Source of the DNA: Simkania negevensis
Lineage (GTDB): Bacteria; Chlamydiota; Chlamydiia; Chlamydiales; JAFITR01
Assembly (NCBI GenBank): GCA_017116025.1
Contig: JAFITR010000103.1
Span: 1 to 5,375, forward strand
DNA length: 5,375 nt
Direction of reading: 5' to 3'
A program made the translations under genes and the position numbers. The notes under the pieces were generated by a model that saw nothing but the letters and a program-made list of their open reading frames with translations, was not told where the DNA came from and made no database searches. Shown here in pieces: positions 1 to 5,269 of this stretch (position 1 is its first letter; each line of letters begins with the position of its first letter).

Positions 1-57
1 CTTCGGCCTAATTTTAGACCTTCGGCCTGATTTTAGACCTTCGGCCTGGTTTCAAAA
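1..57. repeat. Three tandem 19-bp direct repeats, truncated by the left window edge
   Basis: Units start at 1, 20 and 39. The first is CTTCGGCCTAATTTTAGAC. The second differs by one base (A to G at unit position 10). The third keeps CTTCGGCCTG and then decays to GTTTCAAAAC. The array probably continues to the left. A 19-bp period is not a multiple of three, so the array is unlikely to be selected as coding sequence, although the trxB frame happens to be open through it. It lies upstream of the trxB promoter. Its role is unknown; it could be the 3' end of an upstream intergenic minisatellite. Confidence 0.85.
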
Positions 58-91
58 CTGCCAAACTCGAGCGCCCTCCGGGCTTATGAAA

Positions 92-121
92 TTGACATCC
101 GCCACCAAATCTTTGTATCAT
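92..121 (+). promoter_or_regulatory. Sigma70-type promoter for trxB
   Basis: A perfect -35 hexamer TTGACA (92-97) is separated by 18 bp from a TATCAT -10 hexamer (116-121), which matches 5 of 6 consensus bases. Transcription would start near 127-129, giving a leader of about 26-28 nt before the ATG at 155. The promoter lies inside the upstream extension of the open frame (in-frame ATGs at 86 and 137). A transcript from it could not use the ATG at 86, which supports the start at 155. The prediction is from the sequence only; no start-site data exist here. Confidence 0.72.
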
Positions 122-142
122 CTCGCTTTTAACAGCATGCCC

Positions 143-147
143 AGGAG
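143..147 (+). promoter_or_regulatory. Shine-Dalgarno that fixes the trxB start
   Basis: AGGAG at 143-147 is followed by a 7-nt spacer and ATG at 155. The alternative in-frame ATGs at 86 and 137 lack a comparable site at the right distance. Starting at 155 also places the FAD-binding strand at the usual extreme N-terminus of the family. Confidence 0.85.
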
Positions 148-154
148 TATTGTG

Positions 155-1111
155 ATGAAGGTAGTGAAGGTGGCGATTGTAGGTTCAGGTCCGGCAGGAT
201 ACACAGCGGCGATTTATGCTGCTCGTGCAAAACTTGAACCCACTCTTTTTGAAGGATTCTATTCAGGCCCCGCCGGCGGGCAGCTTATGACGACAACAGA
301 TGTAGAAAACTACCCTGGCTTTTCCGAAGGCATTACAGGCCCTGCATTGATGGAAGAATGTCGTAAGCAGGCGGCACGGTTCGGGACAGAGATCCTTACC
401 GAAGATGTAAAAAATGTCGATCTCTCTTGCCACCCTTTTCTTGTCGAGGGGGCGAAAACAAAAATTAAAGCTCACGCACTGATTGTCGCTACCGGGGCTA
501 CAGCGAAGCGTTTGGAGATTCCAGGCGCTGGAGATGGAGAGCTATGGCAAAAAGGTATTTCTGCTTGTGCTGTGTGTGACGGTGCTATGCCACTTTTTCG
601 CGACAAAGAACTTTACGTCATTGGAGGAGGTGACTCTGCTGTTGAAGAAGCCGTCTACCTAACGAAATATGCAAGTAAGGTCTACATCGTTCACCGCAGG
701 GATGAGCTGCGTGCGTCGAAGATTATGGCTGAACGCGCTCTTAATCATCCGAAAGTAGAGCTGCTTTGGCATTCTGTTATCTCACGGGTGGTTGGGAAAG
801 AGTTTGTTGAGAAAGTAATGATCAAAAACGTAGAAGATGGAAAAGAAGAAGAGAGGGTTGCAGGAGGGCTTTTTTTTGCTATTGGCCATACCCCCAATAC
901 AGCCTTTCTTAATGGACAGCTTCGCCTACACGGTAATGGATATATTGTCGTTGAGCCAGGAACGACCAAGACGAATGTACAGGGTGTTTTTGCTGCAGGA
1001 GATGTTCAGGACCACGTCTATCGACAGGCTGTTACTGCCGCAGGAACAGGCTGCATGGCAGCATTAGAAGTAGAAAGATGGTTAGGCCATCAAGGAGATG
1101 AATCATCGTGA
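155..1111 (+). CDS. trxB: Thioredoxin reductase (NADPH), TrxB
   Basis: This 318-residue cytosolic flavoenzyme uses NADPH, FAD and a redox-active disulfide to reduce thioredoxin. Thioredoxin in turn supplies electrons to ribonucleotide reductase and to protein disulfide reduction. Visible motifs, numbered from the ATG at 155, are the FAD dinucleotide fold GSGPAG (10-15), the redox-active CAVC followed by DG (138-141), the NADPH-binding GGGDSA (157-162), the NADPH 2'-phosphate signature HRRDELRAS (180-188), IGHTPNT (243-249) and the second FAD motif GVFAAGDV (277-284). All expected catalytic elements are present, and the length fits low-molecular-weight bacterial TrxB. The frame is open upstream as far as the window edge, but the SD and promoter place the start at 155. 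The stop overlaps the GTG start of the downstream barrel protein gene, so the two are probably cotranscribed. Confidence 0.97.
   Translation: MKVVKVAIVGSGPAGYTAAIYAARAKLEPTLFEGFYSGPAGGQLMTTTDVENYPGFSEGITGPALMEECRKQAARFGTEILTEDVKNVDLSCHPFLVEGAKTKIKAHALIVATGATAKRLEIPGAGDGELWQKGISACAVCDGAMPLFRDKELYVIGGGDSAVEEAVYLTKYASKVYIVHRRDELRASKIMAERALNHPKVELLWHSVISRVVGKEFVEKVMIKNVEDGKEEERVAGGLFFAIGHTPNTAFLNGQLRLHGNGYIVVEPGTTKTNVQGVFAAGDVQDHVYRQAVTAAGTGCMAALEVERWLGHQGDESS
1092..1111 (+). promoter_or_regulatory. Coupling junction: SD plus overlapping GTG start and TGA stop
   Basis: AAGGAG at 1092-1097 lies inside the trxB 3' end. After 10 nt comes GTG (1108-1110), which overlaps the trxB TGA (1109-1111) as GTGA. 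This layout is typical of translational coupling and explains why a GTG start is chosen. The start also places a clean signal peptide at the N-terminus of the downstream protein. Confidence 0.75.
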
Positions 1112-1932
1112 ACTTAATCGTAAAATTAATAGCGGTCATTGCTACCATTGCTCCCGCTTGTACCTTCGCTGCACATCCTATCTCCCCATGGTATGGACGG
1201 TTGTGGGAGGCAGAGGCAACCACTTCCTACTCATACGCTTCTTTCGATCAGATTAAAAGCGGTAGGGAGACGATAGAAAGCAAAGCAGAGAATCACCTTG
1301 TCGATTTTGATCTTGCTACTATGGCGTGGCCTGATCTCAATATCGCTGCCTCGATCCAACTTGCCAATACAAAAAGAAACGAGTTGGGTATTGTTACTTT
1401 AGGATTCACGGGCGAATATCTTTGGCTCGATGATGTCGCACGTGATGCGATTAGCTTGTCGACAGGATTTTCGCTCTTCTCCCACCCTTCGAAGGCTAAA
1501 AACGATCCACATTTGTTCGTCCTGTCAAATGCACAGCTGCAACTGCACCTTTCCTTAGGAAAAGAGATCTCTCGAGGAGAAGAGTGGAGCTGGCGTTTCT
1601 GGCAAAACACCTTTGCTACCGTCGCTAATAGAGGATCGCCTTCTTTAGGCATCGCATTGGGGGCTCAGATGCGTTTCTGGGAAAACCACGCTCTCGCCAT
1701 GGAAATGATAGGGTGGAAAGGTTTTGGGAAAAGAAACTTTCCTGCCGTTAATGCGTTCAGCGGATATGCCTCCATCGATTATTGTACCCTCGATGCCGAA
1801 GCAAAATACACCTACTACATGCCTGTCTGGGGAAGGATTTCTTTAGGCTATATGCGCACTATCGCAGTGAGTAACGCCCCACAGAGCAGGAAAACATTTT
1901 CCTGCTCCTACACACTCCCTTTTGGCATCTAA
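1108..1932 (+). CDS. Secreted protein, probable outer-membrane beta-barrel
   Basis: I do not recognise the family of this 274-residue protein. Residues 1-21 look like a Sec signal peptide: K6, a hydrophobic stretch LIAVIATIAPA, then TFA followed by AHPIS, a plausible signal peptidase I site after A21. No lipobox leucine precedes C18, so a lipoprotein is less likely. The mature part has no long hydrophobic helix. It is full of short alternating polar/apolar segments rich in aromatics and glycine (for example around 34-46, 62-73, 92-105, 112-125, 158-174, 177-190, 216-239 and 241-254), which suggests roughly 10-12 beta strands. The mature protein has two cysteines, C226 and C266. The gene is coupled to trxB by a GTGA overlap and converges with the membrane protein gene at 1929-2423. 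A periplasmic or surface beta-rich protein that is not a barrel remains possible. Confidence 0.85.
   Translation: MNLIVKLIAVIATIAPACTFAAHPISPWYGRLWEAEATTSYSYASFDQIKSGRETIESKAENHLVDFDLATMAWPDLNIAASIQLANTKRNELGIVTLGFTGEYLWLDDVARDAISLSTGFSLFSHPSKAKNDPHLFVLSNAQLQLHLSLGKEISRGEEWSWRFWQNTFATVANRGSPSLGIALGAQMRFWENHALAMEMIGWKGFGKRNFPAVNAFSGYASIDYCTLDAEAKYTYYMPVWGRISLGYMRTIAVSNAPQSRKTFSCSYTLPFGI
1884..1907. repeat. 24-bp inverted repeat inside the barrel gene 3' end
   Basis: GAGCAGGAAAA (1884-1894) and its exact reverse complement TTTTCCTGCTC (1897-1907) are separated by two bases (CA). As RNA this gives a 10-bp stem with a 4-nt loop. It ends 22 nt before the + strand stop codon and lies just beyond the stop of the convergent minus-strand gene. 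No T-run follows directly on either strand; a T-rich tract starts only at 1935 on the + strand. It could act as a bidirectional 3'-end or processing hairpin for the two overlapping convergent transcripts, but it is not a canonical intrinsic terminator. Confidence 0.6.
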
Positions 1933-2423
1933 ACTTTTTTTGTTTTTGCTTTTGCCTGCACTGCAAAGCGAAAATAGGTTAAAGCACCGTTGATAAGAGC
2001 TGAGCCGATAGCGACGTCGATGACAGCACGCAGGTCAACGGGGGCGCCAAAAACTCTGAGGGAGATCCCCAAGCAGATCATCGTACCAATCAAGAGGTAG
2101 AACCACTTGCTAAGGGCCTGGTGGAGGTATGCAGGGTTCGGTAGCTTAAAAAGCCTGTTCACTACGCGTACACACGATTTGCGTAAAACATACTTGCCTT
2201 TCATGTAGCCAACCACAAGCGCTATTCCTATTAGGACAATAGCCGCCTGATCAATACCGCCAGCCCTTTTTGAAAGCCCTTGCATAAACAGCAGCTGTTT
2301 TGGGTTGACCTGGTAGGAGACAATGGCTGTAAACAATCGAGTGCCGATGATGAGAAGCATGCCTCCTACAGCACACCAAAGCAAGCCCAGCAATGTGATT
2401 AGTGTTGAATGACGAAACTTCAT
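1929..2423 (-). CDS. Small four-helix inner-membrane protein of unknown function
   Basis: This 164-residue protein starts at the ATG at 2423, chosen because AGGAG lies 7 nt upstream and the first hydrophobic helix then begins at about residue 7. Apparent membrane segments are about 8-28, 58-74, 105-123 and 130-150. Between the two pairs lies a basic loop with KGKYVLRKSCVRVVNRL (about 76-92). The third and fourth segments carry MICLGISLR and DVAIGSALINGALTYFRF. The C-terminus is lysine-rich and probably cytosolic. There is no signal peptidase site and no enzymatic motif. The gene follows acpS with 10 bp between the coding regions, so it is almost certainly in the same operon. C. trachomatis also has a membrane protein (CT101) beside acpS, reported as the inclusion-membrane protein MrcA; whether this protein is related cannot be decided here. 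Its stop overlaps the convergent barrel gene by 4 bp. Confidence 0.88.
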   Translation of the reverse strand: MKFRHSTLITLLGLLWCAVGGMLLIIGTRLFTAIVSYQVNPKQLLFMQGLSKRAGGIDQAAIVLIGIALVVGYMKGKYVLRKSCVRVVNRLFKLPNPAYLHQALSKWFYLLIGTMICLGISLRVFGAPVDLRAVIDVAIGSALINGALTYFRFAVQAKAKTKKV

Positions 2424-2430
2424 CTGTAAA

Positions 2431-2435
2431 CTCCT
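2431..2435 (-). promoter_or_regulatory. Shine-Dalgarno overlapping the acpS stop codon
   Basis: On the minus strand the acpS TAG (2436-2434) runs straight into AGGAG (2435-2431), followed by 7 nt and ATG at 2423. Ribosomes terminating acpS would sit on the SD of the next gene, implying translational coupling. This also rules out the longer in-frame start at 2516, which would lie inside acpS and add a non-hydrophobic 31-residue extension. Confidence 0.8.
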
Positions 2436-2808
2436 ATTTGTGGGTAATGACTGCCGTGGCAGTTGCGTATGAACGGCAGTGGCTGATGGAAAGATGGACC
2501 ACGATATCTGCAGCAAGAGACTCTTCTCTTTTGCCCTTGATGATCGCTAAAGGTTTGCCACTTTTCTCATTGATGATCTCAACGTCATGCCAGCCAAGAT
2601 CTTTGCCAAATCCTGTCCCTAACGCTTTCGCTATCGCTTCCTTAGCAGCGAAACGCCCAGCATAATGAACAACACTATCCGCGTGCACCTCACAGTAACG
2701 CCGCTCTGCTTCAGTAAAAAGCCGCTCAAGAAAACGCCCTCGGTGGCGTTCGATCGCTTGTCGAACCCTCTCTACCTCAATAATGTCGGTGCCTATTCCG
2801 TAAATCAT
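2434..2808 (-). CDS. acpS: Holo-[acyl-carrier-protein] synthase, AcpS
   Basis: AcpS transfers 4'-phosphopantetheine from coenzyme A to the conserved serine of apo-ACP, activating it for fatty acid synthesis. It is a cytosolic, usually trimeric, Mg-dependent enzyme. The 124-residue product has the family N-terminus MIYGIGTDIIEVERV, with the metal-binding Asp at residue 8. It also has FTEAERRYC (31-39), the signature RFAAKEAIAKALGTG (52-66) with the catalytic and metal-binding K56/E57 region, and the C-terminal SISH (107-110). Length is normal for the family. The ATG at 2808 is preferred for homology. Its SD-like AGAGG is only 2 nt away, so the in-frame TTG at 2829, giving 131 residues, cannot be excluded. 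The gene heads a minus-strand operon with the small membrane protein gene at 1929-2423. Confidence 0.96.
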   Translation of the reverse strand: MIYGIGTDIIEVERVRQAIERHRGRFLERLFTEAERRYCEVHADSVVHYAGRFAAKEAIAKALGTGFGKDLGWHDVEIINEKSGKPLAIIKGKREESLAADIVVHLSISHCRSYATATAVITHK

Positions 2809-2835
2809 AGCCTCTGACCACTGTTGCAAGCTAGC

Positions 2836-2865
2836 AGTCTACCCCTCATTCTTGTTTTTTGTCAC
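2836..2865 (-). promoter_or_regulatory. Weak candidate promoter for the acpS operon
   Basis: On the minus strand GTGACA (2865-2860, 5 of 6 to the -35 consensus) is followed by 18 bp and TAGACT (2841-2836, 4 of 6 to the -10 consensus). Transcription would begin near 2830, roughly 22 nt before the ATG at 2808, which would exclude the TTG start at 2829. An alternative TTGAAA -35 further upstream has no good partner. Confidence 0.3.
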
Positions 2866-2952
2866 AGGAGTTTACAGAGCAGAGAGAGAAAGTTTTTTCA
2901 AATTCAGCAAACCATTGATCGTTAGTGCAGCGGAGGGTTAACGAGGCAGCGG

Positions 2953-3003
2953 AGGAACAAGATAGAGAAGATGGAACAGATCGATCTGTTCCATCTTGTT
3001 CCT
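2953..3003. repeat. 30-bp perfect palindrome with a competing 11-bp inverted repeat
   Basis: Positions 2968-2997 form a perfect dyad with no spacer, centred between 2982 and 2983 on GATCGATC. Each half contains GGAACA or TGTTCC. A second, exclusive pairing joins 2953-2963 to 2993-3003 (AGGAACAAGAT with its complement), sharing the right arm. No T-run follows on either strand, so an intrinsic terminator is unlikely. The centre lies about 174 bp from the acpS ATG and 183 bp from the ATG at 3166, so it is suitably placed as a shared operator or as a structured leader, depending on the true transcription starts. Confidence 0.9.
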
Positions 3004-3046
3004 TCCCGTGGCTATTTAAACCTACGCCCCGTACCCCGGACCGATT

Positions 3047-3068
3047 ACAACAGAAGCGCTGTCCGTTT
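3047..3068 (+). repeat. Upstream copy of a 22-bp direct repeat flanking the coiled-coil gene
   Basis: ACAACAGAAG, three variable bases (CGC), then TGTCCGTTT. The other copy at 5244-5265 has the same two blocks separated by TGG, so 20 of 22 bases agree in the same orientation. This copy ends 6 bp before the candidate -35 box of the coiled-coil gene. It has no T-run after it, unlike the downstream copy. Confidence 0.75.
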
Positions 3069-3074
3069 CTGGTC

Positions 3075-3103
3075 TTGCAAAAAAGAATAATTTCTATTAT
3101 CAT
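3075..3103 (+). promoter_or_regulatory. Candidate sigma70-type promoter for the coiled-coil gene
   Basis: TTGCAA (3075-3080, 4 of 6) is followed by 17 bp and TATCAT (3098-3103, 5 of 6), the same -10 hexamer proposed for trxB. An overlapping TATTAT lies at 3095-3100. Transcription would start near 3110, leaving a leader of about 56 nt before the ATG at 3166. The surrounding sequence is AT-rich, as expected for a promoter. Confidence 0.5.
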
Positions 3104-3165
3104 AAGTCAATAAACTTGTAATTGGGCATAGTTTAAAACAAGAGGTCAAAATAGAAGGTTCGTTT

Positions 3166-5169
3166 ATGACAATTAGGGCTATTCATGGTGTACATAATGC
3201 TATTTCAGATTTTTACACAAAAGACTGGAATAGACTGACCAACAGGAACGCTTCTAGTGTCGACCGTATTACTTCTTTAGGCAGGCTTATCTTAACTTTT
3301 TTTGGCGTTTCTCGTATCGATCTGTCGAAGTGCAAGACTACTGCGCTCTCTGAAGGCCTTGCAGAGATTGAGCGCAGGATAGCACGCGCTGCTGCCGACA
3401 GGGCTTTAGGTAGAGAGGGCGTCATTGTCCCCGTAGACAGCAACATACGCGAGTTGCTCAGGGCAGCCGAACGAGAGCTGGTTGCAGCCTTTTCTAGGCC
3501 AATACTTATAGGCTCGCCAACGGAAAGAGGACCAGACTCAATTCCGTCTCTCTCTTCTGACGATCCAGGATGGCAAGCGATGTCACTTGAGCTTCAGGAA
3601 CGATTTACGAAGACACGCTCGACAATCCGACAACAGGAATCTGACTACTTAATGGTTCGAATTGATGTGTTAACACGTCGTGCTAACGTGCGGAACGTCT
3701 ATATCGAACGACAACGGCTCTATGACGAACGGTACAATCCCCGCTTTGCAGAGGCTCGAAATAACTGCGAGGCGGCTCAAAACGCCCTCATAGAGGCGAA
3801 TGGTAGGTTCAAACAAGCCTTGTTGGCCTACGAAGAAACAATTCATAGTGGGCCCCCCGGTGCGCCAGACCAGTTTCAACAAGCGATGGGTCGTTGCTTA
3901 CGCGTTATCGAAGAATATTTTCTCTTCAAAGAAGGTGTTGTTAGCCTCCCTGCCTCGGCAGCTCATCCAACAGAAGAACACTCTGCTTTACTGCGGGCAA
4001 CGGATAATTTGGAAAAAACCTTTAAGCAGTTAATCGAAGCACAATGTGCTTTTGAAACGGCGAACGAAACCCGCCTGAGAGCTGACCATCCCGCTCTGAG
4101 TTCTCTGTTAACCGAGATACGTACTGTTGATCAGAGGCTGTGTGGCGTGATGAAACAAAAATGGGATCTCTATGAAGAACAGGATAAGATAAAGAACGAG
4201 CACCCTTCTGTAAATTATTACGACTGCCTGACATCAACTTCAACTCCCAGCTGCGATTGGGTACGATTCCAGGAGATTGTCCTCCAACAACGGAAGCTCT
4301 TAGGAGAGGGATATTCGCTTGCAAAGACTCGTGATCGGCTTGGTGTTGATCAGAAGCGTGAGGTTTTGCGCGCTGCTAAGATATTGTTCCCAACAATCGC
4401 CGACGACGTGACTGAGCAGCAGAGCCTCTCCACAGAGCAAAACAAGCAATACATTCAGTTAGTAGAATTTTACAACGACAATCAAAGGAAGTTAGAAGAG
4501 ATTCACGATGATAGTGACCTTCTCTGGTTCCGTCAACAAGTCTTTAGCGATGAGCAAGGCAAGCAACCCGATAATTCCAATCCTGCAGAAATTGTTCGGT
4601 GGAACCAAAGAGTTAAGGAAAAGGGCACTGCCTTGGCTGAAGTCATTTACGACCTGCTCTCCCAATGTGAAGGAATCACAAGAGAGAATTATCCAGAGCT
4701 GTTAAAGTTGTTAGGGCAGATATCAGAAACACGCAAATTGAACGAAAGATACCATATCGCGACCGAGACCAAGGAGCAGCTTCTTATTGCTAACGCTCTT
4801 TTTCTAGGCATCTATGCAAATCGATGGGGTATTAACCAATTCGTTGATGAAGATAGGAGTCTATTCAGCTTTTTAACAAGCTTGGTTTCATATGAGCCAC
4901 GAGATAGCCAATTGGCGCTGAGGGAAAGACTTATTTCAGCGATTAAACCGAGCATTTGGGGCCTAGGCCTAAGCGAAGAGTCTTTTAGAGAGCGTTCTGA
5001 AAAACTCGACATGATTAAGACCGCTTGTAGCAAAGGCACATTTCTCGATTACTTGAGATCTCTGCAACCACTTCAGCCACTACCTAATTCTCGTAACAAT
5101 CGGGAAGAAAATTTGCTCCGTCCGTTACCAGATCTTTCGTCACAAGTAATAATTACACCTCATCCATAG
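3166..5169 (+). CDS. 667-residue coiled-coil-rich protein of unknown function, candidate effector
   Basis: I do not recognise this protein. The start is supported by AGAAGG at 3153-3158 with a 7-nt spacer; two tandem TAG stops end the frame (5167-5172). It is strongly helical, charged and Gln/Glu/Arg-rich. It has no signal peptide and no convincing membrane span; the most hydrophobic stretch is about 37-49. Likely long helices or coiled coils cover about 60-110, 138-226, 238-256, 270-345, 366-404 and 420-460, followed by a more globular helical part at about 475-630. The tail (631-667) is proline-rich, with LQPLQPLP and RPLP. A 19-residue segment at 200-218 resembles 281-299. There are nine cysteines scattered along it. 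The N-terminal 30 residues are polar and rich in Ser/Thr/Asn, compatible with type III secretion but not diagnostic. It appears monocistronic. A structural or cytoskeleton-like bacterial coiled-coil protein is the main alternative. Confidence 0.9.
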   Translation: MTIRAIHGVHNAISDFYTKDWNRLTNRNASSVDRITSLGRLILTFFGVSRIDLSKCKTTALSEGLAEIERRIARAAADRALGREGVIVPVDSNIRELLRAAERELVAAFSRPILIGSPTERGPDSIPSLSSDDPGWQAMSLELQERFTKTRSTIRQQESDYLMVRIDVLTRRANVRNVYIERQRLYDERYNPRFAEARNNCEAAQNALIEANGRFKQALLAYEETIHSGPPGAPDQFQQAMGRCLRVIEEYFLFKEGVVSLPASAAHPTEEHSALLRATDNLEKTFKQLIEAQCAFETANETRLRADHPALSSLLTEIRTVDQRLCGVMKQKWDLYEEQDKIKNEHPSVNYYDCLTSTSTPSCDWVRFQEIVLQQRKLLGEGYSLAKTRDRLGVDQKREVLRAAKILFPTIADDVTEQQSLSTEQNKQYIQLVEFYNDNQRKLEEIHDDSDLLWFRQQVFSDEQGKQPDNSNPAEIVRWNQRVKEKGTALAEVIYDLLSQCEGITRENYPELLKLLGQISETRKLNERYHIATETKEQLLIANALFLGIYANRWGINQFVDEDRSLFSFLTSLVSYEPRDSQLALRERLISAIKPSIWGLGLSEESFRERSEKLDMIKTACSKGTFLDYLRSLQPLQPLPNSRNNREENLLRPLPDLSSQVIITPHP

Positions 5170-5241
5170 TAGCACCCTGGTTTAGGTAGGAGCGGAGAGT
5201 AACAAGCGCGAATTCGATATAAGGCAAGCTAGAGACAATAG

Positions 5242-5269
5242 GGACAACAGAAGTGGTGTCCGTTTTTTT
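5242..5269 (+). terminator. Probable intrinsic terminator of the coiled-coil gene
   Basis: GGACA (5242-5246) pairs with TGTCC (5257-5261). After one A-G mismatch, CA (5248-5249) pairs with TG (5254-5255) around a GAAG loop. Seven T residues follow at 5263-5269 after a single G. It lies about 70 bp past the stop. The stem is short and mismatched, so termination may be inefficient. Most of the element is one copy of the 22-bp repeat also found at 3047-3068. Confidence 0.6.
5244..5265 (+). repeat. Downstream copy of the 22-bp direct repeat
   Basis: The blocks ACAACAGAAG and TGTCCGTTT are separated by TGG. It matches 3047-3068 at 20 of 22 positions in the same orientation, 2,197 bp away. Together the two copies bracket the promoter and the entire coiled-coil gene. 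Confidence 0.75.

Larger units (their letters stand above)
2809..3165. other. Divergent intergenic region between acpS and the coiled-coil gene
   Basis: These 357 bp separate two divergently transcribed genes and should hold both promoters. In order from left to right they contain a weak acpS promoter candidate (2836-2865), a 10-bp direct repeat GCAGCGGAGG (2927-2936 and 2946-2955), a 30-bp perfect palindrome (2968-2997), one copy of a 22-bp repeat also found at 5244-5265, and a promoter candidate for the rightward gene (3075-3103). The short open frames here (2925-3113 + and 2846-3103 -) both read through the palindrome. They lack family features and are not credible genes. No tRNA or riboswitch is recognised. 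Confidence 0.8.

Noticed and set aside
71..85. GCCC-TCC-GGGC hairpin followed by TT as a terminator of an upstream gene
   Set aside because: The stem is 4 bp with a 3-nt loop and only two T residues, too weak to call.
86..154. Longer trxB start at the ATG at 86 or 137
   Set aside because: A strong promoter lies at 92-121, AGGAG is ideally placed for the ATG at 155, and the extension has no counterpart in the TrxB fold.
2424..2516. 31-residue N-terminal extension of the membrane protein, starting at 2516
   Set aside because: It lies wholly or largely inside acpS, is not hydrophobic and has no SD, whereas the ATG at 2423 has AGGAG 7 nt upstream.
2402..2665. Plus-strand open frame opposite acpS
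   Set aside because: It is antisense to a clearly identified acpS gene, with no recognisable motifs.
2423..2878. 13-bp inverted match AGGAGTTTACAGA (minus strand 2435-2423, plus strand 2866-2878) flanking acpS
   Set aside because: One such exact 13-bp match is about what chance predicts in a window this size, and one copy is just the SD and start of the membrane protein gene. A 9-bp piece also recurs at 5352-5360, but there is no further structure.
2846..3113. Two small open frames on opposite strands across the divergent region
   Set aside because: Both owe their shared DGTDRSVPS peptide to the palindrome being read on either strand. They have no family features and sit where promoters are expected.
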